In this document: piece after piece, positions 1 through 7,378 of the stretch | How the letters are laid out: each line of letters begins with the position of its first letter | How positions within the stretch are numbered: the stretch's first letter is position 1 | Origin: Minisyncoccota bacterium | GTDB lineage: Bacteria; Patescibacteria; Microgenomatia; UBA1400; PJMF01 | Reading direction: 5' to 3' | NCBI GenBank assembly: GCA_012515515.1 | Contig: JAAYYE010000005.1 | Location: 1-28,959 of the forward strand | Length of the DNA stretch: 28,959 bases | Position numbers and translations under genes: made by a program | The notes under the pieces: generated by a model | Seen by the model: only the letters and a program-made list of their open reading frames with translations | Databases searched by the model: none | What the model was told of the DNA's origin: nothing

Positions 1-327
1 ATTGCTTTTGGTGATTTTGCCCTGAAAGCCATTGAGGGTGGTGAATTATCAGCTCGCCAAATTGAGGCAGCTCGAAAAAAAATCACCTATGTGACCAAAA
101 GAGAAGGAAAATACTGGATTAAAGTTTTTCCTCATAAACCATTAACTTTAAAACCAGTTGGAGTTAAAATGGGTTCTGGCAAAGGAGCCATTGAACAATA
201 TGTTGCTCCAATCAAACCCGGATTTATTTTGTTCGAAGTTAGTGGCGTTAGCGAAGATATTGCTCGTTCAGCTTTAACAAAAGCAGGACACAAATTATCA
301 GTTAAAACTATTTTTGTGAAAAAATAA
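1..327 (+). CDS. rplP: 50S ribosomal protein L16 (uL16), 5'-truncated
   Basis: The frame is open from the first base and ends with TAA. The 108 visible residues match the middle and end of L16: an ALKAIEGG segment, ARQIEAAR, the basic KYWIKVFPHKP stretch, the MGSGKGA motif and the FEVSGVSEDIARSAL helix. About 30 N-terminal residues lie upstream of the window. L16 is a late-assembling large-subunit protein near the A-site and the peptidyl-transferase centre. An internal GTG at 91 could be mistaken for a start, but the conserved residues before it show that it is not. rpmC follows after one base, so this is the body of a running operon. Identification is by recognition of conserved L16 motifs. 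Confidence 0.97.
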   Translation: MAFGDFALKAIEGGELSARQIEAARKKITYVTKREGKYWIKVFPHKPLTLKPVGVKMGSGKGAIEQYVAPIKPGFILFEVSGVSEDIARSALTKAGHKLSVKTIFVKK

Positions 328-328
328 A

Positions 329-538
329 ATGAAAAGTAATGACATTAAAGCCTTGCACGACAAGGACCAAGCAGAACTAAAAACAGATTTAGCTGTTTTA
401 ATCAAAGACCTAGCTGGGATGCGTTTATTAGCCAAAGCAGGCAAATTAGATAGCCCAGCTAAACTAAAGAATTTAAGAAAAGATATTGCTCGAATCAAAG
501 CAGTATTGAGTGAAAAAGAATTAAGCAAATCAATATGA
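329..538 (+). CDS. rpmC: 50S ribosomal protein L29 (uL29)
   Basis: A 69-residue, helix-rich, Lys/Ala/Leu-rich protein in the fixed L16-L29-S17 order. The C-terminal half (LRKDIARIKAVLSEKEL) resembles the conserved L29 helix RKNIARIKTVLxE. L29 sits at the exit of the peptide tunnel and helps dock trigger factor and SRP. Its stop TGA overlaps the ATG of rpsQ (ATGA), a translational-coupling arrangement. This TGA is one of several in the window used as a genuine stop, so the standard stop assignment holds. Confidence 0.93.
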   Translation: MKSNDIKALHDKDQAELKTDLAVLIKDLAGMRLLAKAGKLDSPAKLKNLRKDIARIKAVLSEKELSKSI

Positions 539-774
539 AAAACTTACAAGGCAAAATAATATCACTAAAGAATCCAAAAACTGCCAGGGTTGAAGTGACC
601 AGAATGTGGACTCATCATCTTTATGGCAAAAGAGTGAAACGAAGTAAAAAATATGCCAGTGATTTTGATCCAGAAAAAATGAAATTAGCTCTTGGAGATG
701 TGGTTGAGATTCAAGAATGTCGACCGCTCAGCAAAACTAAAAAATTTAAAGTCATTAAAAAGATTGAAAAATAA
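535..774 (+). CDS. rpsQ: 30S ribosomal protein S17 (uS17)
   Basis: A 79-residue OB-fold protein that binds 16S rRNA early in 30S assembly. Visible S17 features are the N-terminal LQGKIIS strand, KTARVEVTR, the YGKRVKRSKKY loop (usual form HPxYgKxvkrskKy) and the GDVVEIQECRPLSKTKKF signature (family form GDxVxIxExRPLSKTKrw). The length is typical. It starts inside the rpmC stop codon and is followed by rplN after three bases. Confidence 0.97.
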   Translation: MKNLQGKIISLKNPKTARVEVTRMWTHHLYGKRVKRSKKYASDFDPEKMKLALGDVVEIQECRPLSKTKKFKVIKKIEK

Positions 775-777
775 ACT

Positions 778-1152
778 ATGATACAACTAAGAAGTGTACT
801 AAATGTGGCCGATAACAGTGGCGCTAAAAAAATTAGGGTCATTCAGGTTTATGGTGGCTCACGCAGAAGATTTGGAGCTGTGGGAGATGTTGTAGTGGCT
901 TCAGTGATTAGTGCTGATCCAGGTAGCAACCTCAAAAGAGGAGAAAAAGTGCGGGCAGTCATTGTTAGAACTGCCAAAGAGAAGCGTCGAGCAAACGGCG
1001 AGTATTTAAGATTTGATGAAAATGCGGCAGTTATTGTTCAGGCTCGTGACAGTAAAGATCCAGTAGGAACACGCGTTTTTGGGCCTATCGCTCGTGAAGT
1101 CAAAGATAAAGGATTTAATAAAATTGCTAGTTTAGCTCCGGAGGTATTATGA
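778..1152 (+). CDS. rplN: 50S ribosomal protein L14 (uL14)
   Basis: A 124-residue protein close to the usual 122. The L14 hallmarks are LNVADNSGAKKI, the GDVVVASV strand, KRGEKVRAVIVRT and the C-terminal GTRVFGPIAREV followed by KIASLAPEVL. L14 lies at the subunit interface, forms a bridge to 16S rRNA and is the docking site of the silencing factor RsfS. The stop TGA-containing end overlaps the rplX ATG by four bases (ATGA), suggesting coupled translation. Confidence 0.98.
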   Translation: MIQLRSVLNVADNSGAKKIRVIQVYGGSRRRFGAVGDVVVASVISADPGSNLKRGEKVRAVIVRTAKEKRRANGEYLRFDENAAVIVQARDSKDPVGTRVFGPIAREVKDKGFNKIASLAPEVL

Positions 1153-1643
1153 AATTTAAAGTAGGAGATAGAGTGCTTGTTACTGCTGGCAAAGATAAAG
1201 GCAAAAAAAGTGTGATTGTGGCTTTATTAAGCAAAGAAAATAAAGTGTTGGTCAAAGATGTTAATCTTTATTACAAACACACTAAGCCTTTTATGGACAA
1301 AGCTGGAGAAAAAACCAGGCGCGAACGTCCTTTGCCTCTGGCTAACATTGCCGCGCTCAATGACCAAGACCAGCCAGATCGTTTAGGCTATCGTTTTACA
1401 GCAGATGGTCAAAAAGAAAGAATTTTTAGGAAAACTGGTCAAGTGGCTAAAGTAGAAAAATTAGCAAAAACAATTAAAGAAACTCAAAAAGCAAATAAAG
1501 CGCAAAAGAAAGATTCAGCAGTTGCTGATGCAAATCAAAAATCAGCACAAGCAGCTATTGAAATAGAAAAAAAGACAAAAAAGAGCGCTGCTAACAGAGT
1601 TACTCAAATGAGAAAAATCAGACAAACTCAGGATAAAGGTTAA
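1149..1643 (+). CDS. rplX: 50S ribosomal protein L24 (uL24) with long C-terminal tail
   Basis: The N-terminal part carries the KOW motif (FKVGDRVLVTAGKDKGK) and the YYKHTKP segment of L24, an assembly initiator of the 50S subunit near the tunnel exit. Typical bacterial L24 is about 100-110 residues; this one has 164. The extra roughly 55 residues (from about residue 110) are Lys/Gln/Ala-rich, low in complexity and without hydrophobic core residues, so they are probably a disordered rRNA-binding tail. The extension is real coding sequence, since the frame stays open to TAA five bases before rplE. Its function is unknown. Confidence 0.95.
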   Translation: MKFKVGDRVLVTAGKDKGKKSVIVALLSKENKVLVKDVNLYYKHTKPFMDKAGEKTRRERPLPLANIAALNDQDQPDRLGYRFTADGQKERIFRKTGQVAKVEKLAKTIKETQKANKAQKKDSAVADANQKSAQAAIEIEKKTKKSAANRVTQMRKIRQTQDKG

Positions 1644-1648
1644 CAACT

Positions 1649-2200
1649 ATGAACCGTTTAAGACAGAAATACCAAGAAGTAGTGACACCGGCTTTAATCA
1701 AAGAGTTTAAATTAGCCAATCCCTTTGCTGTGCCTAAAATTGAAAAAATTGTGGTAAACATGGGTGTTACTGATCCAGCAGACCCAAAGGCTCGAGAAAA
1801 AGTTATGCCTATTATAGTTAAACAATTTGAAATTATTACTGGACAAAAACCAGTAGTCACAAAAGCCCGACAAGCAATTTCAAACTTTAAATTGCGTCAA
1901 GGTGATCCTCTAGGAGTGATGGTTACTTTAAGAGGTGAATACATGTGGGAATTTTTAGATAAATTAATTGCTTTAGTATTGCCCAGAATTAAAGATTTTC
2001 GCGGAGTGCCCAAAGCGGCTTTTGATAGTAATGGTAATTATAGTTTAGGTGTGGAAGAGCAAATTTCTTTTCCAGAAATAGATTTCGATCAAATTGAAAG
2101 AATTCGTGGTTTACAAGTTAATCTGGTAATTAGCAACAGCAACCAAGAACAGTCTTTTCGATTGTTAGAGTTGTTGGGCGTCCCTTTTGAAAAGGAATAA
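1649..2200 (+). CDS. rplE: 50S ribosomal protein L5 (uL5)
   Basis: A 183-residue protein of normal length. It binds 5S rRNA and contacts the P-site tRNA through the central protuberance. Recognisable parts are NRLRQKYQEVV, KIEKIVVNMGV, ITGQKPVVTKARQAISNFKL, the MWEFLDKLIALVLPRIKDFRG helix region and the NYSLGVEEQISFPEI strand pair. It lies between rplX and rpsN as in the spc operon. An AGAGGA-like Shine-Dalgarno sequence lies in the 22-bp gap before rpsN. Confidence 0.98.
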   Translation: MNRLRQKYQEVVTPALIKEFKLANPFAVPKIEKIVVNMGVTDPADPKAREKVMPIIVKQFEIITGQKPVVTKARQAISNFKLRQGDPLGVMVTLRGEYMWEFLDKLIALVLPRIKDFRGVPKAAFDSNGNYSLGVEEQISFPEIDFDQIERIRGLQVNLVISNSNQEQSFRLLELLGVPFEKE

Positions 2201-2222
2201 ATAAAGAGGAAAATTATAATCT

Positions 2223-2453
2223 ATGGCTAAAAAATCAAAAATTGTAAAATCTCAGAAACTCTTGAAAAAAAGAGAGGCCTATCTAAAATCTGGTAAGCGT
2301 AAAGAAAATCGAGTCTCGACTAGAGGCGTCAATCGTTGTAAAATTACCGGTCGCTCAAGAGGTTACATGCGTTTTTTTGGTTTAAGTCGTCTAACCTTTA
2401 GAGAATTAGCAAGTAAAGGTGAACTACCAGGAGTAGTTAAAAGCAGTAAATAA
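2223..2453 (+). CDS. rpsN: 30S ribosomal protein S14 (uS14), short zinc-free form
   Basis: A 76-residue S14. The C-terminal half is canonical (GYMRFFGLSRLTFRELA, then GELPGV). In the zinc-binding form the two CxxC knuckles fall at the NRCKITG and FGLSR positions; here only one Cys remains and the second pair is replaced by Ser/Leu, so zinc cannot be bound by the usual four cysteines. Zinc-free S14 is usually about 90-100 residues (E. coli type), whereas zinc forms are about 61. This protein is therefore a short, zinc-free intermediate with a basic N-terminus. Its role is 3'-domain assembly of the 30S subunit. Confidence 0.95.
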   Translation: MAKKSKIVKSQKLLKKREAYLKSGKRKENRVSTRGVNRCKITGRSRGYMRFFGLSRLTFRELASKGELPGVVKSSK

Positions 2454-2468
2454 AGTATTAAAGAAAAT

Positions 2469-2858
2469 ATGACTGATCCAATTGCTGACATGATTATTAG
2501 ACTAAAAAATGCGTGTATGGCAGAACGCAAGGATCTTGTTTTGCCTCATTCGCGTGTCAAAGAAGATATTGTCAAAATCTTAAAAGAAAATCAATACATT
2601 GAAGATTATCAATTAATTGAGAAAAAACCACAAAATGAGATCAAAATCATTTTGCGCTATGTTAACAAGTTAAGTGTAATCACCGATGTGAAGCGCGTAT
2701 CTAAACCAGGAAGAAGAGTTTATGTAAAAGCTAGTGACATTCCTCAAACCCTCAATGGTTATGGTTTAACTATTTTGTCAAGCAATCGGGGGATTATTGA
2801 TGACAAAAAAGCTCGTAAAGAGAAAGTAGGCGGAGAGATTCTTTGTCAAATTTGGTAA
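2469..2858 (+). CDS. rpsH: 30S ribosomal protein S8 (uS8)
   Basis: A 129-residue protein with the S8 landmarks: the N-terminal TDPIADMIIRLKNA, PHSRVKEDIVKILKENQYI, the VSKPGRRVYVKASDIP segment and the C-terminal GYGLTILSSNRGIIDDKKAR followed by VGGEILCQIW. S8 binds helix 21 of 16S rRNA and in E. coli represses the spc operon by binding its mRNA; no S8-target mimic is obvious here. Six bases separate it from rplF. Confidence 0.98.
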   Translation: MTDPIADMIIRLKNACMAERKDLVLPHSRVKEDIVKILKENQYIEDYQLIEKKPQNEIKIILRYVNKLSVITDVKRVSKPGRRVYVKASDIPQTLNGYGLTILSSNRGIIDDKKARKEKVGGEILCQIW

Positions 2859-2864
2859 AAAAAT

Positions 2865-3401
2865 ATGTCAAAAATTGGTAGAAAAAATATTAGCATTCCA
2901 CAACAAGTCACCATCGACGTGGCCAATGATCTTGTAGTTATTCGTGGCCCAAAAGGCGAACTTAAGACTCCATTAGCCAGTGGAATTAAGCTGAAAATCG
3001 AAAACCAAGAAATCATCTTTGAGCGCAAAAACAATTTAAAGCAAACTCGAGCCAATCATGGTTTAATGCGTAGTTTAATTGCTAATAATATTGTAGGTGT
3101 CACTGAAAGTTTCAAAAAAACTTTAAAATTAGTAGGAACGGGTTATCGTGTAACTAGTGCTGGAGCTGGTTTAAGCATGACCTTGGGTTTTTCACATCCA
3201 GTTATTGTTGATCCAGTGCCAGGAATCACCTTTAAAGTTGAGGGTAATGACACCGTCCACGTTGAGGGAATTGATAAACAATTAGTTGGACAGGTCAGTG
3301 CTGATATCCGTAGTTTGCGCCCACCAGAACCCTATTTGGGTAAGGGTATTAGGTACAGTGATGAATTCGTAAAAACTAAACCGGGAAAGACAGTTGCCTA
3401 A
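2865..3401 (+). CDS. rplF: 50S ribosomal protein L6 (uL6)
   Basis: A 178-residue, two-domain L6. It begins MSKIGRKNISIP; the internal VIRGPKGEL, the LVGTGYRVTSAG strand and the C-terminal signature GKGIRYSDEFVKTKPGKT are characteristic. It contacts the sarcin-ricin region of 23S rRNA. Its TAA stop overlaps by one base with the ATG of rplR (TAATG), an arrangement that usually means translational coupling. Confidence 0.98.
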   Translation: MSKIGRKNISIPQQVTIDVANDLVVIRGPKGELKTPLASGIKLKIENQEIIFERKNNLKQTRANHGLMRSLIANNIVGVTESFKKTLKLVGTGYRVTSAGAGLSMTLGFSHPVIVDPVPGITFKVEGNDTVHVEGIDKQLVGQVSADIRSLRPPEPYLGKGIRYSDEFVKTKPGKTVA

Positions 3402-3760
3402 TGTTAAATATTAAAAAAACACTTAACCAGCGTCTTAAAAGACAAAAACGCGTGCGGGGTAAAATTCATGGTACTAGCCAACGACCTCGACTAACTGTTT
3501 TTCGTTCTAATAAGCATTTATATTTACAAGTCATTGACGATATGCAGGCTAAAACCTTAGCAGCCAGTTCTGATATTAATCAAGACGAAAAAAGTAAAGA
3601 GAGCAAAACCGAACGAGCAGCACTAATTGCTCAAGAATTATTAAAAGCTTTAAAAACAAAAAAAATTGATGCTTTAGTTTTAGACCGTTCTTATTACAAA
3701 TATCATGGACGGGTTAAAAAAGTAGTGGAAATTTTAAGAGAAGGTGGCATTAATATATAA
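3401..3760 (+). CDS. rplR: 50S ribosomal protein L18 (uL18)
   Basis: A 119-residue 5S-rRNA-binding protein. The basic N-terminus (KRQKRVRGKIHGTSQRPRL) and the SNKHLYLQVIDD strand are typical, as are the AALIAQELLKALK helix and the final LDRSYYKYHGRVKKVVEILREGG, a variant of the usual FDRGGYxYHGRVKALADAAREGG. It starts at the rplF stop and is followed by rpsE after five bases. Confidence 0.97.
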   Translation: MLNIKKTLNQRLKRQKRVRGKIHGTSQRPRLTVFRSNKHLYLQVIDDMQAKTLAASSDINQDEKSKESKTERAALIAQELLKALKTKKIDALVLDRSYYKYHGRVKKVVEILREGGINI

Positions 3761-3765
3761 ATCAT

Positions 3766-4440
3766 ATGGCAAAAAATAACTCACAAAAATTCAATCAGCC
3801 CAAGGAATTTGAAGAAAAAGTTGTTCAAATTTCTCGAGTTTCTAAAAAAACTAAAGGTGGCAATCAAGCTGGTTTTTCCGCTCTCTTAGTAGTTGGTGAC
3901 CGTAAAGGGAAAGTTGGTGTTGGATTGGGTAAAGCGAGTGATGTTTTGTCAGCTATCCAAAAAGGCATTAAAAAAGCCAAACAAAAAATGATTGTTATTC
4001 CTCTTGATGGCACCACGATTCCATTTGCCATCACTGTTAAAAGAGGCGCAGGCAAGGTGATGCTTAAACCAGCGAGTAAAGGTACAGGAGTGATTGCTGG
4101 TGGTCCAGTTCGGGCTGTAGTAGAAGTGGCAGGTGTCAGAGATGTGGTAGCAAAAATCATGGGTAGTGATAATAAAGCATCTAGCGTCTATGCAACTTTT
4201 GAAGCTTTAAAACAAATAACTCAATTAGTAAAAATTAAAGATATTAAGCTGCGCTCTATTGCCGAAATCGAAAAAGAAGAGCAACAAAGAATTGCTGTTT
4301 TGCAAGAACAAGCTAAGCAAAAGGCTCAGGATCAAAAAGTTGCTGCCAAACAAGCTAAAATTACTCCACACAATCAAGACTCAAAAAAACCAGTCAAAAA
4401 AGTAAGTGATAAAAATCTAAAAAGTACAAGCAAAAAGTAA
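3766..4440 (+). CDS. rpsE: 30S ribosomal protein S5 (uS5) with Lys/Gln-rich tail
   Basis: The S5 core is intact: EKVVQISRVSKKTKGG with the following FSALLVVGDRKGKVGVGLGKA, the S5 C-terminal fold with GTGVIAGGPVRAVVEVAGV, and the SVYATFEALKQI helix. S5 supports decoding accuracy and mRNA helicase activity at the entry channel. Typical length is about 165; this protein has 224 residues, the extra C-terminal 50 or so being rich in Lys, Gln and Glu and probably disordered. rplO follows after two bases with no rpmD (uL30) gene between them, which is the usual CPR arrangement. Confidence 0.97.
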   Translation: MAKNNSQKFNQPKEFEEKVVQISRVSKKTKGGNQAGFSALLVVGDRKGKVGVGLGKASDVLSAIQKGIKKAKQKMIVIPLDGTTIPFAITVKRGAGKVMLKPASKGTGVIAGGPVRAVVEVAGVRDVVAKIMGSDNKASSVYATFEALKQITQLVKIKDIKLRSIAEIEKEEQQRIAVLQEQAKQKAQDQKVAAKQAKITPHNQDSKKPVKKVSDKNLKSTSKK

Positions 4441-4442
4441 AA

Positions 4443-4880
4443 ATGTCATTATTTAATCAGTTACAAAAAACTACAACAAAGTCTGCGAAACGCTTGGGTC
4501 GAGGCTATGGTTCTGGTAAAGGTGGTCACACTGCTGGCCGAGGCCAAAAGGGACAAGGATCTAGAACTGGTTTTAAAGTTCCTTTATGGTTTGAAGGAGG
4601 TTCATTGCCTTTAACTAAGCGTTTGCCTATGTGGCGAGGTAAATCTCGTTTTGAGAATTTAAAACCCACAGCTGAATTAACTTTTGATGATATCAATGCA
4701 ATGGATTTAGAAGAAATTAGTTTAGATACTTTAAAACTTAATAAAATCATTAATCCAGTTTTTAAAAAAGCTAAAATTATCAAAAAAGGTAAACTTAATC
4801 GTAAAATTACAGTTAAGGGGATCGCACTTAGTGAAGCTGCTAAGAAAGAAATTGAATCTTTAGGTGGAAAAGTAGAGTAA
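4443..4880 (+). CDS. rplO: 50S ribosomal protein L15 (uL15)
   Basis: A 145-residue protein with the Gly-rich N-terminal module of L15 (RLGRGYGSGKGGHTAGRGQ, then KGQGSRTGFKVPLWFEGG) that threads through 23S rRNA, the LPMWRGKSRF motif (usual form LPKrGF) and the C-terminal alpha/beta domain ending KKEIESLGGKVE. It sits between rpsE and secY as in other bacteria, without uL30. Confidence 0.97.
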   Translation: MSLFNQLQKTTTKSAKRLGRGYGSGKGGHTAGRGQKGQGSRTGFKVPLWFEGGSLPLTKRLPMWRGKSRFENLKPTAELTFDDINAMDLEEISLDTLKLNKIINPVFKKAKIIKKGKLNRKITVKGIALSEAAKKEIESLGGKVE

Positions 4881-4901
4881 AAAAATATAAAATAAAAGTT
4901 T

Positions 4902-6197
4902 GTGCTAGAACAAATAAAAACAAAGATCCAGGCTATTTTTGCCAACCAAGCTCTAAAAAAAAAGCTCATTTTTACTCTAGTAATTTTTGCCATAACCCGC
5001 TTACTTGCTTATATTCCGGTACCAGTAGTTGACGTCGAACGTCTCAAACTAATTTTTTCCAGTAACGAATTTTTAAGTTTTCTCAATGTCTTTGCTGGTG
5101 GCACTTTAGCTCGATTTTCGATTGTGGCTGTGGGCATTAATCCCTACATTACTGCCTCGATTGTCATGCAATTATTAGGCATGGTTATTCCCAAAATTAA
5201 AGAAATGCAAAAAGAGGGCGAAGCTGGTCAAGCCAAGCTTAATCAGTATATGCGCTTTATTGCTGTGCCTGTAGCTGCCATTCAAGCAGTAGCTACCCTG
5301 GCTTTACTTAATTCTCAAAACCTCCTTGTTAGTACACAAACAAGCATGATGGCCATGGTGGTTTTAACCCTGGTCGCTGGCTCGATGTTAATGATGTGGT
5401 TTGGTGAATTAATTTCGGAATATGGAATTGGCAATGGCACTTCGATGATTTTGCTAGTGGGCATTGTTAGTCAAATTCCAAGCAGTATTGGCCAATCACT
5501 TTTAACTGGTGGTGAGAATCAATTAGTTACGGTGCTAGTTACCTTGGCTTTAATTTTAGCCGTGACCGCTTTGGTAGTATTTTTTAATGAAGCGGTGCGA
5601 AAAGTAAATATCCAGTACGCTAAACGGATTCAGGGTGGTCGTCAAGTTGGTGGACAAAGCAGTCATTTACCCATCAAAATTAATGTGGCAGGAGTAATGC
5701 CCATTATTTTTGCTGTGTCACTGATGATGGTGCCATCATTTTTGGGTCGAGTATTACCCCTAACTGGCAAAGAATTTCTCATCAATTTAGGTGAGAAATT
5801 AACTGTAGCATTTGCTCCAACTAGCATTTGGTATTTAATAACTAATTTTGTCTTGGTTTTTGTTTTTAGCTATTTTAGTGCCATTATCTTTTTCAACGCG
5901 GAGGATATTAGTGAGGAATTAAAAAAGAGTGGTGCTTTTATTCCTGGCATTAGGCCGGGTGGCCCAACTCGTAAATATTTAGAATTTGTCGTTACTAGAA
6001 TTACTTTAGCTGGAGCAATTTTCTTGGCCAGCATTGCTGTTTTGCCAACTGTTGCCCAAATGATTACCAATATTCAATCTTTAGCAATTGGTGGAACGAG
6101 CTTATTAATTGTGGTTTCGGTAATTCTAGAAACTGCCAAACAAATTGATTCGCAATTACTAAGTGAAAACTACGACCACTATAGTAAATTAAATTAG
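4902..6197 (+). CDS. secY: SecY, protein-conducting channel subunit
   Basis: A 431-residue integral membrane protein with about ten hydrophobic segments. Helix 1 is followed by the RLLAYIPVPVVD motif; the plug/TM2 region GGTLARFSIVAVGINPYIT and MQLLGMVIPKIKEMQKEGEAG are classic SecY. Later parts include the cytoplasmic ribosome-binding loop with QGGRQVGGQSSHLPIKINVAGVMP and the C5 region around IPGIRPGGPT. SecY with SecE forms the translocon used by SecA and ribosomes. The start is GTG at 4902; no ATG lies nearby in frame and the residues after it match the family start. No clear Shine-Dalgarno sequence precedes it. adk follows closely. Confidence 0.98.
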   Translation: MLEQIKTKIQAIFANQALKKKLIFTLVIFAITRLLAYIPVPVVDVERLKLIFSSNEFLSFLNVFAGGTLARFSIVAVGINPYITASIVMQLLGMVIPKIKEMQKEGEAGQAKLNQYMRFIAVPVAAIQAVATLALLNSQNLLVSTQTSMMAMVVLTLVAGSMLMMWFGELISEYGIGNGTSMILLVGIVSQIPSSIGQSLLTGGENQLVTVLVTLALILAVTALVVFFNEAVRKVNIQYAKRIQGGRQVGGQSSHLPIKINVAGVMPIIFAVSLMMVPSFLGRVLPLTGKEFLINLGEKLTVAFAPTSIWYLITNFVLVFVFSYFSAIIFFNAEDISEELKKSGAFIPGIRPGGPTRKYLEFVVTRITLAGAIFLASIAVLPTVAQMITNIQSLAIGGTSLLIVVSVILETAKQIDSQLLSENYDHYSKLN

Positions 6198-6212
6198 TAA
6201 ATGAAGGGGATT

Positions 6213-6797
6213 ATGAAATTAGTGCTCATCGGTATTCAAGGAGCTGGCAAGTCAACTCAGGGTAATTTACTGTCTGAAAAGTATAACATTCCTTATTTAT
6301 CATCTGGGCATATTTTTCGGCAAATGGCTAAAACCAAGACCGATTTAGGTCGCTTTGTTAAAGAAACGATCAATGCTGGTTTTTTAATACCTGATGATAA
6401 AACTGTAGAAATTGTCATTGAATATTTAAAGAGACCTGAGTATGCCAATGGTTTTATTTTAGATGGTTTTCCTCGTACCGTGCCTCAAGCTAAGGCTTTT
6501 GAGAAATCTACTTCTGGCGAAGAAATAGTAATTTTAATTGATGTATCAGATAAAGAAGCCTTATGGCGTATTTCTGGTCGCGAGGCTGATCGAGAAGATG
6601 AAACTCTCAAGGCGATTAGAAAACGCATTGAACTTTTTCATGAAAAAACTTCTCAAGTTTTAGATTACTATTCAGAGCGCAAACATTTAGCTGTTGTCGA
6701 TGGAGAGCAAAATGTTCAAGAAGTGTTTAATGATATTGTCTTTAAGATAGAGAGAATTAAAAGTAAAGATGAAAAAAATCATAAATCTGGGAAATAG
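6213..6797 (+). CDS. adk: Adenylate kinase, short-LID type
   Basis: A nucleoside-monophosphate kinase catalysing ATP + AMP to 2 ADP. From the start at 6213 (194 residues) the P-loop GIQGAGKST lies at residues 7-15, the AMP-binding region at SSGHIFR, and the FILDGFPRTVPQA motif near residue 85. The LID region is short: after the ISGREADREDE segment the chain goes directly to the helix, with no four-Cys zinc LID. An earlier in-frame ATG at 6201 exists, but AAGGGG lies just before 6213 and the fold begins there, so 6213 is preferred. It follows secY as in most bacteria; map, which usually comes next, is missing. Confidence 0.93.
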   Translation: MKLVLIGIQGAGKSTQGNLLSEKYNIPYLSSGHIFRQMAKTKTDLGRFVKETINAGFLIPDDKTVEIVIEYLKRPEYANGFILDGFPRTVPQAKAFEKSTSGEEIVILIDVSDKEALWRISGREADREDETLKAIRKRIELFHEKTSQVLDYYSERKHLAVVDGEQNVQEVFNDIVFKIERIKSKDEKNHKSGK

Positions 6798-6829
6798 ACA
6801 GATTTATAAGTGCTTTTTTTTGTTAAATC

Positions 6830-6838
6830 TGGTATAAT
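6830..6838 (+). promoter_or_regulatory. Extended -10 promoter for infA, implying leaderless mRNA
   Basis: TGGTATAAT is a perfect extended -10 element (TGn plus consensus TATAAT) in the 49-bp gap between adk and infA. No good -35 hexamer is seen at 16-18 bp. The end of the -10 is 8 bases before the infA ATG (6847), so a start 6-8 bases downstream would put the first nucleotide on or just before the AUG. This gives a second transcription entry into the distal half of the operon. Confidence 0.72.
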
Positions 6839-6846
6839 GCTCGTTT

Positions 6847-7182
6847 ATGGGAAAGGTACAAGAACACAAACGAGCTGCCAAAGCGAAGCGACAGGTTGAT
6901 TTTACGCCCTCTGTGGCCAATAGTCAGCTTGATCGTTTTGAGATTGTTGGTGAAGTTGAAAGCTGTTTGCCAAATACGATGTTTCGTATTCGGGTGATCG
7001 ATTCGACTGCAGAACAAATGAAAGGTCGTTTGTTATTAGGTACTTTAGCTGGCAAAATGCGTCTTTATCGCATTCGGGTAATGCCAGGAGATGAAGTAAA
7101 AGGTTACGTTAGTAAGTACGATCTAACAAAATGCAAGATTACTTATCGATCAACTGGTAGGCAATCGCACACAAATCAATAA
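6847..7182 (+). CDS. infA: Translation initiation factor IF-1 with N-terminal extension
   Basis: IF-1 is an OB-fold protein that occupies the 30S A-site during initiation. The core is clear: EIVGEVESCLPNTMFRIRV, then LAGKMRLYRIRVMPGDEV and the SKYDLTKCKITYR ending (family form SPYDLTrGRItyR). Ordinary IF-1 has about 72 residues; this one has 111 because of a basic extension of about 30 residues at the N-terminus and a short polar C-terminus. The start is set by the promoter at 6830-6838: the ATG is only 8 bases beyond the -10 and no Shine-Dalgarno sequence precedes it, which fits leaderless translation. A later start is not excluded. Confidence 0.94.
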   Translation: MGKVQEHKRAAKAKRQVDFTPSVANSQLDRFEIVGEVESCLPNTMFRIRVIDSTAEQMKGRLLLGTLAGKMRLYRIRVMPGDEVKGYVSKYDLTKCKITYRSTGRQSHTNQ

Positions 7183-7202
7183 GGAAGTTTAATATTCCGC
7201 AA

Positions 7203-7235
7203 TGGACAAATTTAACTCTTTAAAAATTTAGTCCA
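7203..7235 (+). promoter_or_regulatory. Hairpin in the infA-rpmJ gap
   Basis: TGGAC followed by AAATTT pairs with AAATTT, one bulged A, then GTCCA, giving an 11-bp stem with a 10-base loop (7214-7223). There is no U-run after it, so it does not look like an intrinsic terminator. It could be an mRNA stabiliser, an attenuation element or a target for an autoregulating ribosomal protein. A weak TATATT lies downstream at about 7242. Confidence 0.5.
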
Positions 7236-7261
7236 GTAGGGTATATTGCACGTCTAGAATT

Positions 7262-7375
7262 ATGAAAGTTAAAGCGTCATTAAAGAAAATTTGTAAAAAT
7301 TGCAAGCTTGTTAAGCGACATGGGAAATTGTACGTTATTTGTAGTAATCCCAAGCACAAGCAGAGGCAAGGATAA
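7262..7375 (+). CDS. rpmJ: 50S ribosomal protein L36 (bL36), zinc-ribbon form
   Basis: A 37-residue protein, MKVKASLKKICKNCKLVKRH and onward, of standard L36 length. The zinc ligands are all present: Cys11, Cys14, Cys27 and His32 (C-x2-C-x12-C-x4-H). L36 is the smallest 50S protein and organises 23S rRNA domain packing. It lies in its usual place between infA and rpsM; the gap to rpsM is three bases. AGAATT precedes the ATG as a poor Shine-Dalgarno sequence. Confidence 0.95.
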   Translation: MKVKASLKKICKNCKLVKRHGKLYVICSNPKHKQRQG

Positions 7376-7378
7376 ATT

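Noticed and set aside
3864..4160. Minus-strand frames inside the ribosomal operon, including one opposite rpsE, and other antisense frames
   Set aside because: They lie entirely within well-identified genes, have compositions typical of complementary-strand shadows, and lack ribosome-binding sites or family motifs.
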